This document shows positions 41,352-53,866 of a stretch of 64,000 bases of DNA, in pieces (within the stretch, counting starts at the first letter, position 1; each line of letters begins with the position of its first letter). The notes below the pieces were generated by a model, which had not been told where the DNA came from, searched no databases, and worked only from the letters and a program-made list of their open reading frames with translations. This DNA is from Luteitalea sp. TBR-22 (GTDB taxonomy: Bacteria > Acidobacteriota > Vicinamibacteria > Vicinamibacterales > Vicinamibacteraceae), in contig NZ_AP024452.1 in assembly GCF_016865485.1 (NCBI RefSeq), forward strand, positions 5,788,501-5,852,500. Direction: 5' to 3'. Made by a program: the position numbers and the translations under genes.

Positions 41352-43661
41352 GTGCACTCGACCAACACGCTCCGTGTCCTCGCGCTCCTGTTCGCCCTGA
41401 CGACGCTGCTGCCGGCAGCGGGACGCGCGCAGCAGGTGCCGGGCTTCAAGGTGACCAAGCAGCTGAAGATCGAGATCAGCGGCAACACCTACCACCTCGA
41501 GGGCCAGGTGGAGATGGAGCAGGGCAACCAGAAGTTCTACGCCGATCAGGTCGACTACGACACGGGCACGCGCGTGATGGTGGCGACCGGCAACGTCGTC
41601 TACACGTCGCCGCAGACGCGCATCGCGGCCGACAAGCTCGAGTACAGCCTCGACACCAAGATCGGCATCTTCCACAACGCAACGGGCTCGACCTACCTCG
41701 GCGAGAAGGTCGACAAGAGCTTCTTCGGCACGCAGGAGCCCGACGCGCTGTTCTACGGCGAGAAGATCGAGAAGGTCGGGCCCAAGCGCTACAAGATCAC
41801 GCACGGTGGCTTCACCAGCTGCGTGCAGCCGACGCCGCGGTGGGAGCTCGTGTCGAGCACCGCGCTGGTGGAACTCGACGAGTACGCGGTGCTGACCAAC
41901 ACCACCCTCAAGGTGAAGGGCGTGCCGATGTTCTACCTGCCGGTCATGTACTACCCGATCCAGAGCGACGATCGGGCGACCGGCTTCCTCCTGCCGACCT
42001 ACGGATCGTCGACGGTGCGCGGGCAGAGCATCAGCAACGCGTTCTTCTGGGCGATCAACCGCAGCCAGGACGCGACCATCTACCACGACTGGTTCACCAA
42101 GCGCGGCCAGGGGGTCGGCGCGGAGTATCGCTACGTCGCAGGCACCGGCTCGCAGGGCTCCTTCACCACCTACTACCTCAAGGAGAAGGAAGCGAGCTAC
42201 GACACCTCGACCGGCCCGGTGACGACGCCGGCCGCCACCAACTACGAGATCCGCGCCAACGTGGCGCAGGTGCTCCCGTTCAACCTGCGGGCCCGCGGCA
42301 ACATCGACTACTTCTCGAGCATCGTCACGCGGGCGACGTTCAACCAGAACCCGTACGACTGGTCGTCGCGCACCCGCAGCATGCGCGGCAACCTGTCGGG
42401 CACCTGGGGCCGCCAGAGCCTGAGCGCCACCTACGACACGACCGAGCTGTTCTACTCGGAGACCTCGTCGAGCCTGCAGGGCGGCACGCCGCGCCTCTCG
42501 TACAACCTGGCGCAGAGCCGCATCGGCGAGACGCCCTTCTACTACGCGCTGGGCTCGGAGTGGGTGGCGCTGGCCCGCGTCGACACGGACACCAACCGCG
42601 AGTTCGACCAGTCGCTGCAGCGGTTCGACGTCACGCCGACGCTGCGGGTCCCGTTCAACAAGTGGCCGTTCCTCACGTTCAACTCGTCGGTGGCGTACCA
42701 CTACACGCGGTGGAGCGAGAGCTACGTCAAGGACGCCAACAACCGCGACGTGCAGGCCGAGGTGCCGATCACCCGCAGCTACTTCGACCTGCGCACCGAC
42801 ATCGTCGGGCCGAAGTTCACCAAGGTGTGGGACACGCCCGACAACGGCTACGCCGAGAAGTACAAGCACACGATCGAGCCGATCTTCACGCTGCAGCGCC
42901 TCACCGCGTTCGACGACTTCGACCGCATCGTCAAGCTCGAGGGCTACGACTTCACCTACGGCGGCACCACCCGCATCGCCTACGGCCTGGTCAACCGGTT
43001 CACCGCCAAGCGCCGGTCTGGCGAGTCGGCGGCGCGGACCCGCGACTTCCTGACGCTCGGCATCACGCAGAGCTACTACAGCGACCCGCGGGCCAGCCTG
43101 TACGACTTCGGCGCGTACCCGCTGAACTACTTCGGCCGGTTGCCGAGCAACTTCTCGCCGATCAACTTCAGCGCGCAGTTCTCGCCCAACCCGCGCACCA
43201 ACGTCACGACGCGTCTGGACTGGGACGATCGCGCCGGCGAGTTCCAGAGCATCCGCCTCAACGGCCAGTACGGGCTGAGGGAGTGGCTGGACGTGAGCGG
43301 CGGCTGGAGCCAGCGCAAGTTCTCGTTCTTCCCGGATCGGCCCGACAAGTTCTTCAACGCCAGCACGACGTTCAAGACGCGCGCGAACCGGTTCGGCGGA
43401 ACCTACGCGTTCTACTACGACATCGGCCGGTCGGTGATGATGGACCAGCGCATCGTGGGCTACTACAACGCCCAGTGCTGCGGCGTGGTGGTCGAGTTCC
43501 AGCAGTACAACTTCCCGCAGTATTCAACGTTCGCCGTGCCGCAGGACCGTCGCTTCAACATCGGGTTCACCCTGGCGGGCCTCGGCACGTTCTCGAACTT
43601 CCTCGGCGCGTTCGGCGGCAACACCGGGCGCACGGGCAGCTTCGGCAGCCGGTCGTTCTGA
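41352..43661 (+). CDS. lptD: LPS-assembly protein LptD
   Basis: A 769-residue outer-membrane protein that inserts LPS into the outer leaflet with LptE. A signal peptide (LRVLALLFALTTLLPAAGRAQ) leads into an OstA/LptA-like jellyroll (IEISGNTYHLEGQVEMEQGN, QTRIAADKLEYSLDT), then the barrel. The conserved disulfide cysteines are present: a Cys in GGFTSCVQPTP and the adjacent pair in YYNAQCCGVVVEFQQYN near the C-terminus. GTG 41352 was chosen as the start of the signal peptide; no SD is visible, and a -10-like TATTCT lies 34 nt upstream. It is followed after 1 bp by the epimerase gene. Confidence 0.94.
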   Translation: MHSTNTLRVLALLFALTTLLPAAGRAQQVPGFKVTKQLKIEISGNTYHLEGQVEMEQGNQKFYADQVDYDTGTRVMVATGNVVYTSPQTRIAADKLEYSLDTKIGIFHNATGSTYLGEKVDKSFFGTQEPDALFYGEKIEKVGPKRYKITHGGFTSCVQPTPRWELVSSTALVELDEYAVLTNTTLKVKGVPMFYLPVMYYPIQSDDRATGFLLPTYGSSTVRGQSISNAFFWAINRSQDATIYHDWFTKRGQGVGAEYRYVAGTGSQGSFTTYYLKEKEASYDTSTGPVTTPAATNYEIRANVAQVLPFNLRARGNIDYFSSIVTRATFNQNPYDWSSRTRSMRGNLSGTWGRQSLSATYDTTELFYSETSSSLQGGTPRLSYNLAQSRIGETPFYYALGSEWVALARVDTDTNREFDQSLQRFDVTPTLRVPFNKWPFLTFNSSVAYHYTRWSESYVKDANNRDVQAEVPITRSYFDLRTDIVGPKFTKVWDTPDNGYAEKYKHTIEPIFTLQRLTAFDDFDRIVKLEGYDFTYGGTTRIAYGLVNRFTAKRRSGESAARTRDFLTLGITQSYYSDPRASLYDFGAYPLNYFGRLPSNFSPINFSAQFSPNPRTNVTTRLDWDDRAGEFQSIRLNGQYGLREWLDVSGGWSQRKFSFFPDRPDKFFNASTTFKTRANRFGGTYAFYYDIGRSVMMDQRIVGYYNAQCCGVVVEFQQYNFPQYSTFAVPQDRRFNIGFTLAGLGTFSNFLGAFGGNTGRTGSFGSRSF

Positions 43662-43662
43662 C

Positions 43663-44619
43663 GTGCGCGGCCCGGTCCTGGTCACTGGCGCTGCCGGGTT
43701 CGCCGGCGGACACCTGATCCCGCTGCTGCTGGCCGACGGCCCGGTGGTGGGGTGGTACCGTCCGGGCGTGCCGCCGTCGGCGACGTCGCTGGCACTCGGC
43801 CCCGGCCTCACCTGGGCCGCCGTGGACCTCACCGACGCGCGTGCCGTTGACGAGGCGATCGCGGCCCTCCGTCCGACCGCGATCTACCACCTGGCCGGCG
43901 CCGCCAACCAGGGCGCGGCGTGGACGCAGTCCGACGTGACGCTGGACCTCAACGTGCGCGTGACGCACGTGCTCCTCGGCGCGGTCGCCAGGCACGCGCC
44001 CGCCGCGCGCGTGCTGGTCACCACGTCGGCGGCCATCTACGCCGCCTCGCCATCGCCGCTGCGCGAGGACGATCGCCTCGCCCCGGCCACGCCGTATGGC
44101 GTCAGCAAGCTCGCGCAGGAGATGGTGGCGCTGGATGCCGCGCGCGACGATGGGCTCGACGTGGTCGTGGTGCGCCCCTTCAACCACATCGGCACCGGCC
44201 AGGATCCCGGGTTCTTCGCGCCGGCCTTCGCGCGCCAGATCGCCCGCATCGAGGCGGGCCTCGATCCCGGACCGATGCGCGTCGGCAACCTGACGCCACG
44301 CCGCGACCTCTGCGACGTGCGCGACACGGTGCGCGCCTATCGCCTGCTGGTGCAGCGCGGCGAACGCGGCGGCATCTACAACGTGTGCCGCGGCGAGGCG
44401 ATCGGCATCGGCGCGCTGCTCGACATGCTGCGCGCGCACTCGACGGTGCCGATCGAGGTCGAGGTCGATCCCGCGAGGCTGCGGCCCGTCGACGTCCCGG
44501 TGCTCGTGGGTGATCACGGGCGGCTCACGGCCGCCACCGGCTGGACGCCGGTGATCCCGCTGGAGCGCACCCTCGACGACCTGCTCGACGAGCAGCGACG
44601 GTTGGTCGGCGACAGGTAA
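43663..44619 (+). CDS. NAD(P)-dependent epimerase/dehydratase, GDP-6-deoxy-mannose reductase-like
   Basis: A 318-residue extended SDR. The NAD(P) site is VLVTGAAGFAGGHLIPLL at the N-terminus. The catalytic motif is YGVSKLAQEM, preceded by TTSAAIYA. The block VVVRPFNHIGTGQDPGFFAP resembles GDP-4-keto-6-deoxy-D-mannose reductase (Rmd), which makes GDP-rhamnose or relatives for surface polysaccharide. Starts with GTG 1 bp after lptD, so a role in cell-envelope sugar synthesis fits the context. The exact substrate is inferred. Confidence 0.88.
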   Translation: MRGPVLVTGAAGFAGGHLIPLLLADGPVVGWYRPGVPPSATSLALGPGLTWAAVDLTDARAVDEAIAALRPTAIYHLAGAANQGAAWTQSDVTLDLNVRVTHVLLGAVARHAPAARVLVTTSAAIYAASPSPLREDDRLAPATPYGVSKLAQEMVALDAARDDGLDVVVVRPFNHIGTGQDPGFFAPAFARQIARIEAGLDPGPMRVGNLTPRRDLCDVRDTVRAYRLLVQRGERGGIYNVCRGEAIGIGALLDMLRAHSTVPIEVEVDPARLRPVDVPVLVGDHGRLTAATGWTPVIPLERTLDDLLDEQRRLVGDR

Positions 44620-44620
44620 C

Positions 44621-44734
44621 TGCAGAATTTCAGAATTTCAGAGTTTCAGAATTTCAGGATTTCGTCACCGGCACCAACCTTCGAGGCGCTGTGGCGCTGA
44701 TGCAATTCCGAGATTCCTGAAATTCTGAAATTCC
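44621..44734. repeat. AATTTCAG octamer inverted element, copy 1
   Basis: Four octamers AATTTCAG, AATTTCAG, AGTTTCAG, AATTTCAG (44626-44657) face CTGAAATT, CTGAAATT (44717-44732). The core holds TGCAATTCC followed by ATTCCTGAAATT, shared with copy 2 at 47645. It fills the convergent gap between the epimerase and acyltransferase genes. Confidence 0.85.
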
Positions 44735-45850
44735 CTAGACCTTCAGGAACGTGCCGTTCTTGTACAGGTAGTCCAGGAAGATCCAGCGCGCGGCCACGGC
44801 GCCGAGGGCCAGTAGCACCGGCCCCGCACCGCCCACCAGCGACGCGACGCCCCCGAGGAAGAACTTCGAGATGTCCGGGAAGTTGATGAACTCCTGGGCG
44901 ACATAGATGGTGATCGCGTTCATCCCGATCACCACGAAGAAGTACGCCCAGCGTCGCGCCCCGTGGATGTCGATCAGCCAGTAGAACAGCGCCACGAGCA
45001 GCAGGCTCCAGCCGGCCGCGATCATCACGTACGAGCCGGTCCAGAGGTTCTTGATGATCGGGAACACCGTCGACCACGCCAGCCCGACGACCAGGCTCGC
45101 GATGCCGGCGAGCACCAACCCGCGCACCTTGGCCATCGCCGGCCGCGCCTGCGTCAGCCACCACCCCGTGAGCACTCCCAAGAGGCACGTGCTGATTGCC
45201 GGGATGTTCGAGAGCAGGCCCTCGTTGTCGCCGTACGGATAGCAGCAGAACTTGCCGGGGATCAGGAGGCGATCCACGTAGCCCACGAGGTTGCCCTCGG
45301 GAGAGAGGTCGTAGGCGCGGAAGCCGGGCGCCGGCACGAACGCGAGCAGCGCCCAGTACCCGAGCAGCAGGCCGGCCGCGAGGATCGCCTGCCCGCGGGC
45401 CTTGAGGTGCAACACCGCGAGGGCGGCAAACAGGTAGCAGATGGCGATGCGCTGCAGCACGCCCGGCCAGCGCATCTCGGCGAAATCGAACTGCAGCAGC
45501 CCCCAGTTGATCCAGCCGAGGACCATCAGGAGCACGAACCGGCGCAGGATGCGCGGGTAGGCGGCCGACGGGTTGCCCTCGTAGCGCCTGAGGGACATCG
45601 GCAGGACGATGCCGACGATGAAGACGAAGAGCGGGAAGATCAGGTCGTAGAAGACGAACCCTTCCCACGGGCGATGCTCGAAGTGGTAGTCGAGCCAATG
45701 CCAGCCCAGCCATGCCGCCAACGCGCGGCACAGGAGGTCGCCGCCGGTGATCCAGAACATGTCGAAGCCCCGCAGGGCGTCGATGAACAGGAGCCGGGGC
45801 GACCCAGCGGGTGCAACCGCGACGGCGGCCTGGCGCGACGGGGCAGGCAC
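44735..45850 (-). CDS. DUF5009/HGSNAT-like multi-pass acyltransferase-type membrane protein
   Basis: A 371-residue inner-membrane protein with about ten TM helices. The N-terminal signature RLLFIDALRGFDMFWITGGD matches the bacterial relatives of heparan-alpha-glucosaminide N-acetyltransferase (DUF1624/DUF5009 group). Other blocks are DLIFPLFVFIVGIVLPMS and WPGVLQRIAICYLFAALAVL. These proteins are thought to acetylate sugars across the membrane; the substrate here is unknown. It starts 4 bp after the stop of the secreted protein gene upstream, so the two form an operon. Confidence 0.88.
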   Translation of the reverse strand: MPAPSRQAAVAVAPAGSPRLLFIDALRGFDMFWITGGDLLCRALAAWLGWHWLDYHFEHRPWEGFVFYDLIFPLFVFIVGIVLPMSLRRYEGNPSAAYPRILRRFVLLMVLGWINWGLLQFDFAEMRWPGVLQRIAICYLFAALAVLHLKARGQAILAAGLLLGYWALLAFVPAPGFRAYDLSPEGNLVGYVDRLLIPGKFCCYPYGDNEGLLSNIPAISTCLLGVLTGWWLTQARPAMAKVRGLVLAGIASLVVGLAWSTVFPIIKNLWTGSYVMIAAGWSLLLVALFYWLIDIHGARRWAYFFVVIGMNAITIYVAQEFINFPDISKFFLGGVASLVGGAGPVLLALGAVAARWIFLDYLYKNGTFLKV

Positions 45851-45854
45851 GCGC

Positions 45855-46541
45855 TCAGGACTTGCGCGTCGCCGACCACGACCCCGCGTTGCCCGCGATG
45901 TCGTAGTTGCCCTTGACCAGCTTGCCGTCCTCGAGGGTCGCCTTCACCGTGCCCGACGCGGCATCGGAGCTGACGTTCAGCGAGAGCGCGTTGCCCTCCA
46001 GGCTGCCCTTGACTGGCAGTTCCATGCCGTCGGGGCTCTTGAGGAACCCGGTCACGGCCGAGCCTTCCTGCTTCAGGTTCAGCGACCAACCGCCGCCCCC
46101 GTCGCCGGTGATGTCCCACACGCCCGCCACGCCGGCGGCGGCGCTGGTGCTGGCGCTGGCGGCCGCACCGGCGCGCGTGCCGCTGAAGTCACCCGAGGCC
46201 GCGCCGCCCGCGTAGTCGACGGCGCCCTTGATCTCGGCGCCCGTGACCTTGCCGGTCATGACGATGTCGATGGGCTGCCCCTGGTAATCGATGGCGAACG
46301 AGATCTTCACGCCGGAGTCGGTCGGGGCGATGGTCGGCGTTCCCACCAGCGGCAGGCCGGTCGCGGTGGCCACCAGCTTGCCGGCGTCCTCCTTGACGTC
46401 CATCGTCATCGGGTGGGTGCCCTGGGGCGAAGTCAACGTGAGGTTCCACGTGCCGACGAGGTCGTTGGCCGTGGGCGCCTGCGCATACGCGGCACCGGCA
46501 CACAGGACGGCGGCCGCGGCGACGAACGCGCGGAACTGCAT
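45855..46541 (-). CDS. Secreted two-lobe beta-rich hypothetical protein
   Basis: About 228 residues (start at the ATG at 46541, or five codons earlier at 46556). The signal peptide ends GAAYAQ. Two similar lobes follow: DLVGTWNLTLTSPQGTHPMT with GKLVATATGLPL, and AGVWDITGDGGGGWSLNLKQ with SAVTGFLKSPDG. The repeated G-x-W-x-h-x-h start suggests two small lipocalin-like beta barrels joined by an Ala/Ser/Thr linker. No family name or activity can be given. It is co-transcribed with the acyltransferase-like gene. Confidence 0.75.
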   Translation of the reverse strand: MQFRAFVAAAAVLCAGAAYAQAPTANDLVGTWNLTLTSPQGTHPMTMDVKEDAGKLVATATGLPLVGTPTIAPTDSGVKISFAIDYQGQPIDIVMTGKVTGAEIKGAVDYAGGAASGDFSGTRAGAAASASTSAAAGVAGVWDITGDGGGGWSLNLKQEGSAVTGFLKSPDGMELPVKGSLEGNALSLNVSSDAASGTVKATLEDGKLVKGNYDIAGNAGSWSATRKS

Positions 46542-46603
46542 GGTGTTGATGGGCATGACCCGTCAAGTCTACCCGAAACGTCGAGCCCGCCAATCGCCCC
46601 GGC

Positions 46604-46632
46604 TTGACCTGTCGCGGCAGACCGCCCACAAT
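46604..46632 (+). promoter_or_regulatory. Promoter of the radical SAM gene
   Basis: TTGACC (46604-46609), 17-bp spacer, CACAAT (46627-46632), with the ATG 19 nt downstream. Confidence 0.65.
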
Positions 46633-46651
46633 CGAAGAAAAAGCGAAACCC

Positions 46652-47644
46652 ATGGACACCCAACTCGCCCTCTTCGAGCGGGCACTCACCACGCGCGGCG
46701 TGGCCGACCTCGTGAAAGCACACGGCGTGGAGGCGCTGACCGCCGCCCAACGACGCGCCGACGACGCGCGCTACCAGGAGGTGGTGTGCCGCTCGGCGCT
46801 GAACCGCACGAAGGGCATGCCTTTCCGCTGGACCCTGAACCCCTATCGCGGATGCACGCACGCGTGCCAGTACTGCTTCGCCCGGCGCTACCAGACGCAG
46901 CTGGAGATGGGGGCCGGCGACCAGTTCTCCTCGTACATCTTCGTGAAGCGCAACGTCGCCGACGTGCTCGCCCGCGAACTGGCGCGCCCGTCGTGGCGCC
47001 CCGAGCTCGTGGCGGTCGGGACGGCCACCGACCCGTACCAACCCATCGAGGGCCGCTACCGGCTCACGCGCGCGTGCCTCGAACACCTCGACCGCGCCGA
47101 CACCCCCATCGGCCTGGTCACCAAGGGACCGCTGGTCGTGCGCGACGCCGACATCCTGGCTCGCCTCTCGGCTCGCGGTCTGGCCACCGTGTACGTGAGC
47201 GTCCCCACGGTCGACGATGCCTGGGAGCGGCTCGAGCCGGGCACGGCGCCGCCGATGCAGCGCCTGCGGGCGGTGCGGCGACTGCTCGACGCGGGAGTCA
47301 GGGCCGGGGTGCTCATGAGCCCGCTGGTGCCCGGGTTCACCACGCATCCGTCGCGCATCGAGGCGACCCTGCGCGCGATGGCGGATCTGGACGTGCCGCT
47401 GCTCGGCGGCAACGTGCTGTACCTCGAGGACGGCAGCCGAGACCACTTCCTGCAGTTCCTGGAAGCGGAGGCTCCGCACCTGCTCGAGAAGTACGGACGG
47501 CTCTACGTGCGCAAGTACCCCGACCCGTCGTATGCCGCGCAGGTCAAGGGCGTGCTCGCGGCGCTGCGGGCCCGATACGCGAACCGCCGCACGCCCGGCG
47601 AGGACGTGCGGCGGCAAACGGACTGGATTGCCGATGAACTGTGA
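46652..47644 (+). CDS. SplB-like / PA0069-type radical SAM protein
   Basis: A 330-residue radical SAM protein. The 4Fe-4S motif is NPYRGCTHACQYCFARRYQ, with cysteines in a CxxxCxxC layout. The further blocks VAVGTATDPYQPIEGRYRLT and SPLVPGFTTHPSRIE are typical of the SPL-photolyase-related Rv2578c/PA0069 family. Its reaction is unknown; true spore photoproduct lyase is not expected in a non-sporulating Gram-negative. The ATG at 46652 was used; a second reading from an ATG at 46604 would start in the promoter. Convergent with htpX. Confidence 0.9.
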   Translation: MDTQLALFERALTTRGVADLVKAHGVEALTAAQRRADDARYQEVVCRSALNRTKGMPFRWTLNPYRGCTHACQYCFARRYQTQLEMGAGDQFSSYIFVKRNVADVLARELARPSWRPELVAVGTATDPYQPIEGRYRLTRACLEHLDRADTPIGLVTKGPLVVRDADILARLSARGLATVYVSVPTVDDAWERLEPGTAPPMQRLRAVRRLLDAGVRAGVLMSPLVPGFTTHPSRIEATLRAMADLDVPLLGGNVLYLEDGSRDHFLQFLEAEAPHLLEKYGRLYVRKYPDPSYAAQVKGVLAALRARYANRRTPGEDVRRQTDWIADEL

Positions 47645-47789
47645 CGAATTCAGAAGTTCAGCATTTCAGAAGTTCACCGCGTCTCAGACAGCCGAAGCGC
47701 ACCACCAGCCAACCGCAGAACCGTCCGTGCCGGCACGCCTTCCATGCCGTTCGCGATGGTGGTGCAATTCCTGGAATTCCTGAAATTTA
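47645..47789. repeat. AATTTCAG octamer inverted element, copy 2
   Basis: The left arm is of degenerate 8-bp units around AAGTTCAG and CATTTCAG. The right arm is GTGCAATTCC, GGAATTCCTGAAATTTACAG. The TTA at 47787-47789, within the right arm, is the TAA stop of htpX. Its core differs from copy 1 except near the right end. Confidence 0.75.
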
Positions 47790-48629
47790 CAGGTTTCTTC
47801 CCATGAGGGCGTTGATCCGCTGCTCGGTCGGCGGGTGGGTACTGAACAGCGAGAACAGCCCGCGCACGCTGAACGGCTTCATGATGTACATGTGCGCCAT
47901 GGCCGGGTTGGAGTCCATCGGCACCCGCTGGCTGTAGGCCTCGATCTTGCGCAACGCGCTGGCCAGCCCCACCGGCGACCCGGCGATGGCGGCGCCGCCG
48001 GCGTCGGCCGCGAACTCGCGCGACCGCGAGATCGCCGTCTGGATCAGCATCGCCGCGATCGGCGCCACGAAGATGCCGACCAGCAACGCGATCGGGCTGT
48101 TGCCCTCTCCATCGTCGGACCGCGAGTGCCCGCCGAACATGCTGGCAAACTGCGCCATGCGCGCCACCATCATGATCGCGGCGGCGATTGTCGCGGCAAC
48201 CGAGCTGATCAGGATGTCGCGGTGCTTGACGTGCGCGAGCTCGTGCGCCATCACCCCCGCGAGCTCGTCGCGGCTGAGCACGCGCATGATGCCTTCGGTG
48301 GCCGCCACGGCTGCGTGCTGCGGGTTGCGTCCCGTCGCGAAGGCGTTGGGCGACTGGTCGGGGATGACGTAGACGCGGGGCATCGGCAGCTGCGCGCGCT
48401 GCGCCAGTTCCGCCGTCAGTTGGTGCAACGGGTGGCCGGGCCCCACCTCCTTGGCCTGGTGCATGGCCAGGACGATGCGGTCGGAGAACCAGTACGACCC
48501 GAAGTTCATGACCATGGCGAACAGGAAGGCGATGATCAGCCCGCTCTGCCCGCCCATGAGCTGGCCGAGGTACAGGAAAAGCGCGCTGAGCAGGCCCAGC
48601 AACGCGGCAGTCTTCAAGGAACTGGACAT
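47787..48629 (-). CDS. htpX: Membrane zinc metalloprotease HtpX
   Basis: A 280-residue inner-membrane M48 protease that degrades misfolded membrane proteins. Two N-terminal TM helices (TAALLGLLSALFLYLGQLMG and the next) precede the HExxH zinc site in LAGVMAHELAHVKHRD. Two further TM segments follow (ISSVAATIAAAIMMVARMAQ), then the third zinc-ligand Glu in SREFAADAGGAA and the THPPTEQRINAL C-terminus. The length and motifs are normal for HtpX. Confidence 0.95.
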   Translation of the reverse strand: MSSSLKTAALLGLLSALFLYLGQLMGGQSGLIIAFLFAMVMNFGSYWFSDRIVLAMHQAKEVGPGHPLHQLTAELAQRAQLPMPRVYVIPDQSPNAFATGRNPQHAAVAATEGIMRVLSRDELAGVMAHELAHVKHRDILISSVAATIAAAIMMVARMAQFASMFGGHSRSDDGEGNSPIALLVGIFVAPIAAMLIQTAISRSREFAADAGGAAIAGSPVGLASALRKIEAYSQRVPMDSNPAMAHMYIMKPFSVRGLFSLFSTHPPTEQRINALMGRNL

Positions 48630-48667
48630 TCGTTGGCCTCAGTCTAGGGCGCGACACGCCCTCTCCG

Positions 48668-48673
48668 TACAAT
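48668..48673 (+). promoter_or_regulatory. -10 TACAAT placed for a leaderless start
   Basis: TACAAT, then seven bases, then the ATG at 48681. Transcription starting 7-8 nt after the -10 would begin at or next to the A of the ATG. Confidence 0.6.
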
Positions 48674-48680
48674 AAGACGC

Positions 48681-49328
48681 ATGACGCGCGTGATCGAGCT
48701 GACCGTTTGTCTCACGCTGCTGGGCGCCGCCGCGGTCGCCGGCCAGCCGCGCCCCCAGACGCCGCCGCCCCCGCCGCCGTCCACCCGCGGCACGGGAGCG
48801 ACCTCCGCGCCCCCCGGGCCGCAGGCGCCTGCGACCCGACCGGCCCCGACCACTGCCGCGCCCACGCCGACCACCACCGCCGCCGCACCCGGCACGTCGA
48901 CGCCCGCGACGGCCGCCCCGCGGCAGGTCCAGACCCTGTCGGCCAACGCCGCGGGGAGCGAACCCGCCCCTACCGAGGCTCAGCTGGGGCTGCCCATCTA
49001 TCCGGGGGCGAAGTTCCTGCGCTCCTACGACGCCGGCCAGGGGCAGCGGTACTACCTGTTCGGATCGACGGCGACCTTCGGCGAGCTGGTGATGTACTAC
49101 CGCACCCAACTGAAGGACAAGGGCGACCTGGTGTACGACGTGCCGCCGGTCCACATGTTCGAGGTCGGCAAGTTCCGGGAGGAGACGATGGCGTTCCCCC
49201 CGGGCGTGACGATCAAGGACTACACGTCCGGCGGCGGCAAGGGCTACCTCGTGCCGACGCCCGGCGCCAACCCGAGCCGGTACCCGACGGTCATCCAGAT
49301 CGTCCCCGTCACCGCGGCCAACAGGTAG
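48681..49328 (+). CDS. Secreted hypothetical protein with Pro/Thr/Ala linker
   Basis: A 215-residue product. A signal peptide (RVIELTVCLTLLGAAAVAGQ) is followed by about 70 residues of Pro/Thr/Ala low complexity and a globular C-terminal domain of about 120 residues starting LGLPIYPGAKFLRSYDAGQG. Further blocks are RYYLFGSTATFGELVMYYRT and GKGYLVPTPGANPSRYPTVI. The domain looks like a small alpha/beta fold common in acidobacterial secreted proteins, but I cannot name it. The ATG comes 7 nt after a TACAAT -10 and has no SD. Convergent with thiC. Confidence 0.75.
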   Translation: MTRVIELTVCLTLLGAAAVAGQPRPQTPPPPPPSTRGTGATSAPPGPQAPATRPAPTTAAPTPTTTAAAPGTSTPATAAPRQVQTLSANAAGSEPAPTEAQLGLPIYPGAKFLRSYDAGQGQRYYLFGSTATFGELVMYYRTQLKDKGDLVYDVPPVHMFEVGKFREETMAFPPGVTIKDYTSGGGKGYLVPTPGANPSRYPTVIQIVPVTAANR

Positions 49329-49347
49329 GACGGCGCCTCCGGCCATC

Positions 49348-49427
49348 GGCTCAGGGCTCAGGGCTCAGGGCTCAGAGAGCACCCTCCTGAACGATTGTTC
49401 TGAGCCTTGAGCCTGATGCCTTGAGCC
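49348..49427. repeat. Symmetric heptad element GGCTCAG(4) ... CTGAGCC(4)
   Basis: The left arm (49348-49375) is four exact GGCTCAG heptads. The right arm (49400-49427) is CTGAGCC, TTGAGCC, TGATGCC, TTGAGCC, the reverse complement with a few changes. The loop is 24 nt. The element ends 3 bp from the thiC stop. Confidence 0.9.
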
Positions 49428-49430
49428 GGC

Positions 49431-53792
<4,362 letters not shown>

Positions 53793-53797
<5 letters not shown>

Positions 53798-53856
53798 GGC
53801 GCGGTCTCCGACCGCGCCGTCCAACCAACGGCGGGGTGGGACACCCCGCCCTACCT
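53793..53856. repeat. GTAGGGC double-hairpin element, copy 1
   Basis: GTAGGGC...GCCCTAC ends enclose two 8-bp hairpins: GGCGCGGT (53798) with ACCGCGCC (53811), and GGCGGGGT (53830) with ACCCCGCC (53843). The hrpB TAG is part of the left GTAGGGC. Half of this element recurs, inverted, at 58852. Confidence 0.85.
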
Positions 53857-53866
53857 CTATGGCTGC

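Noticed and set aside
46604-46651. Earlier start for the radical SAM protein
   Set aside because: The extra 16 residues would be coded by the TTGACC...CACAAT promoter and lack similarity to the family N-terminus.
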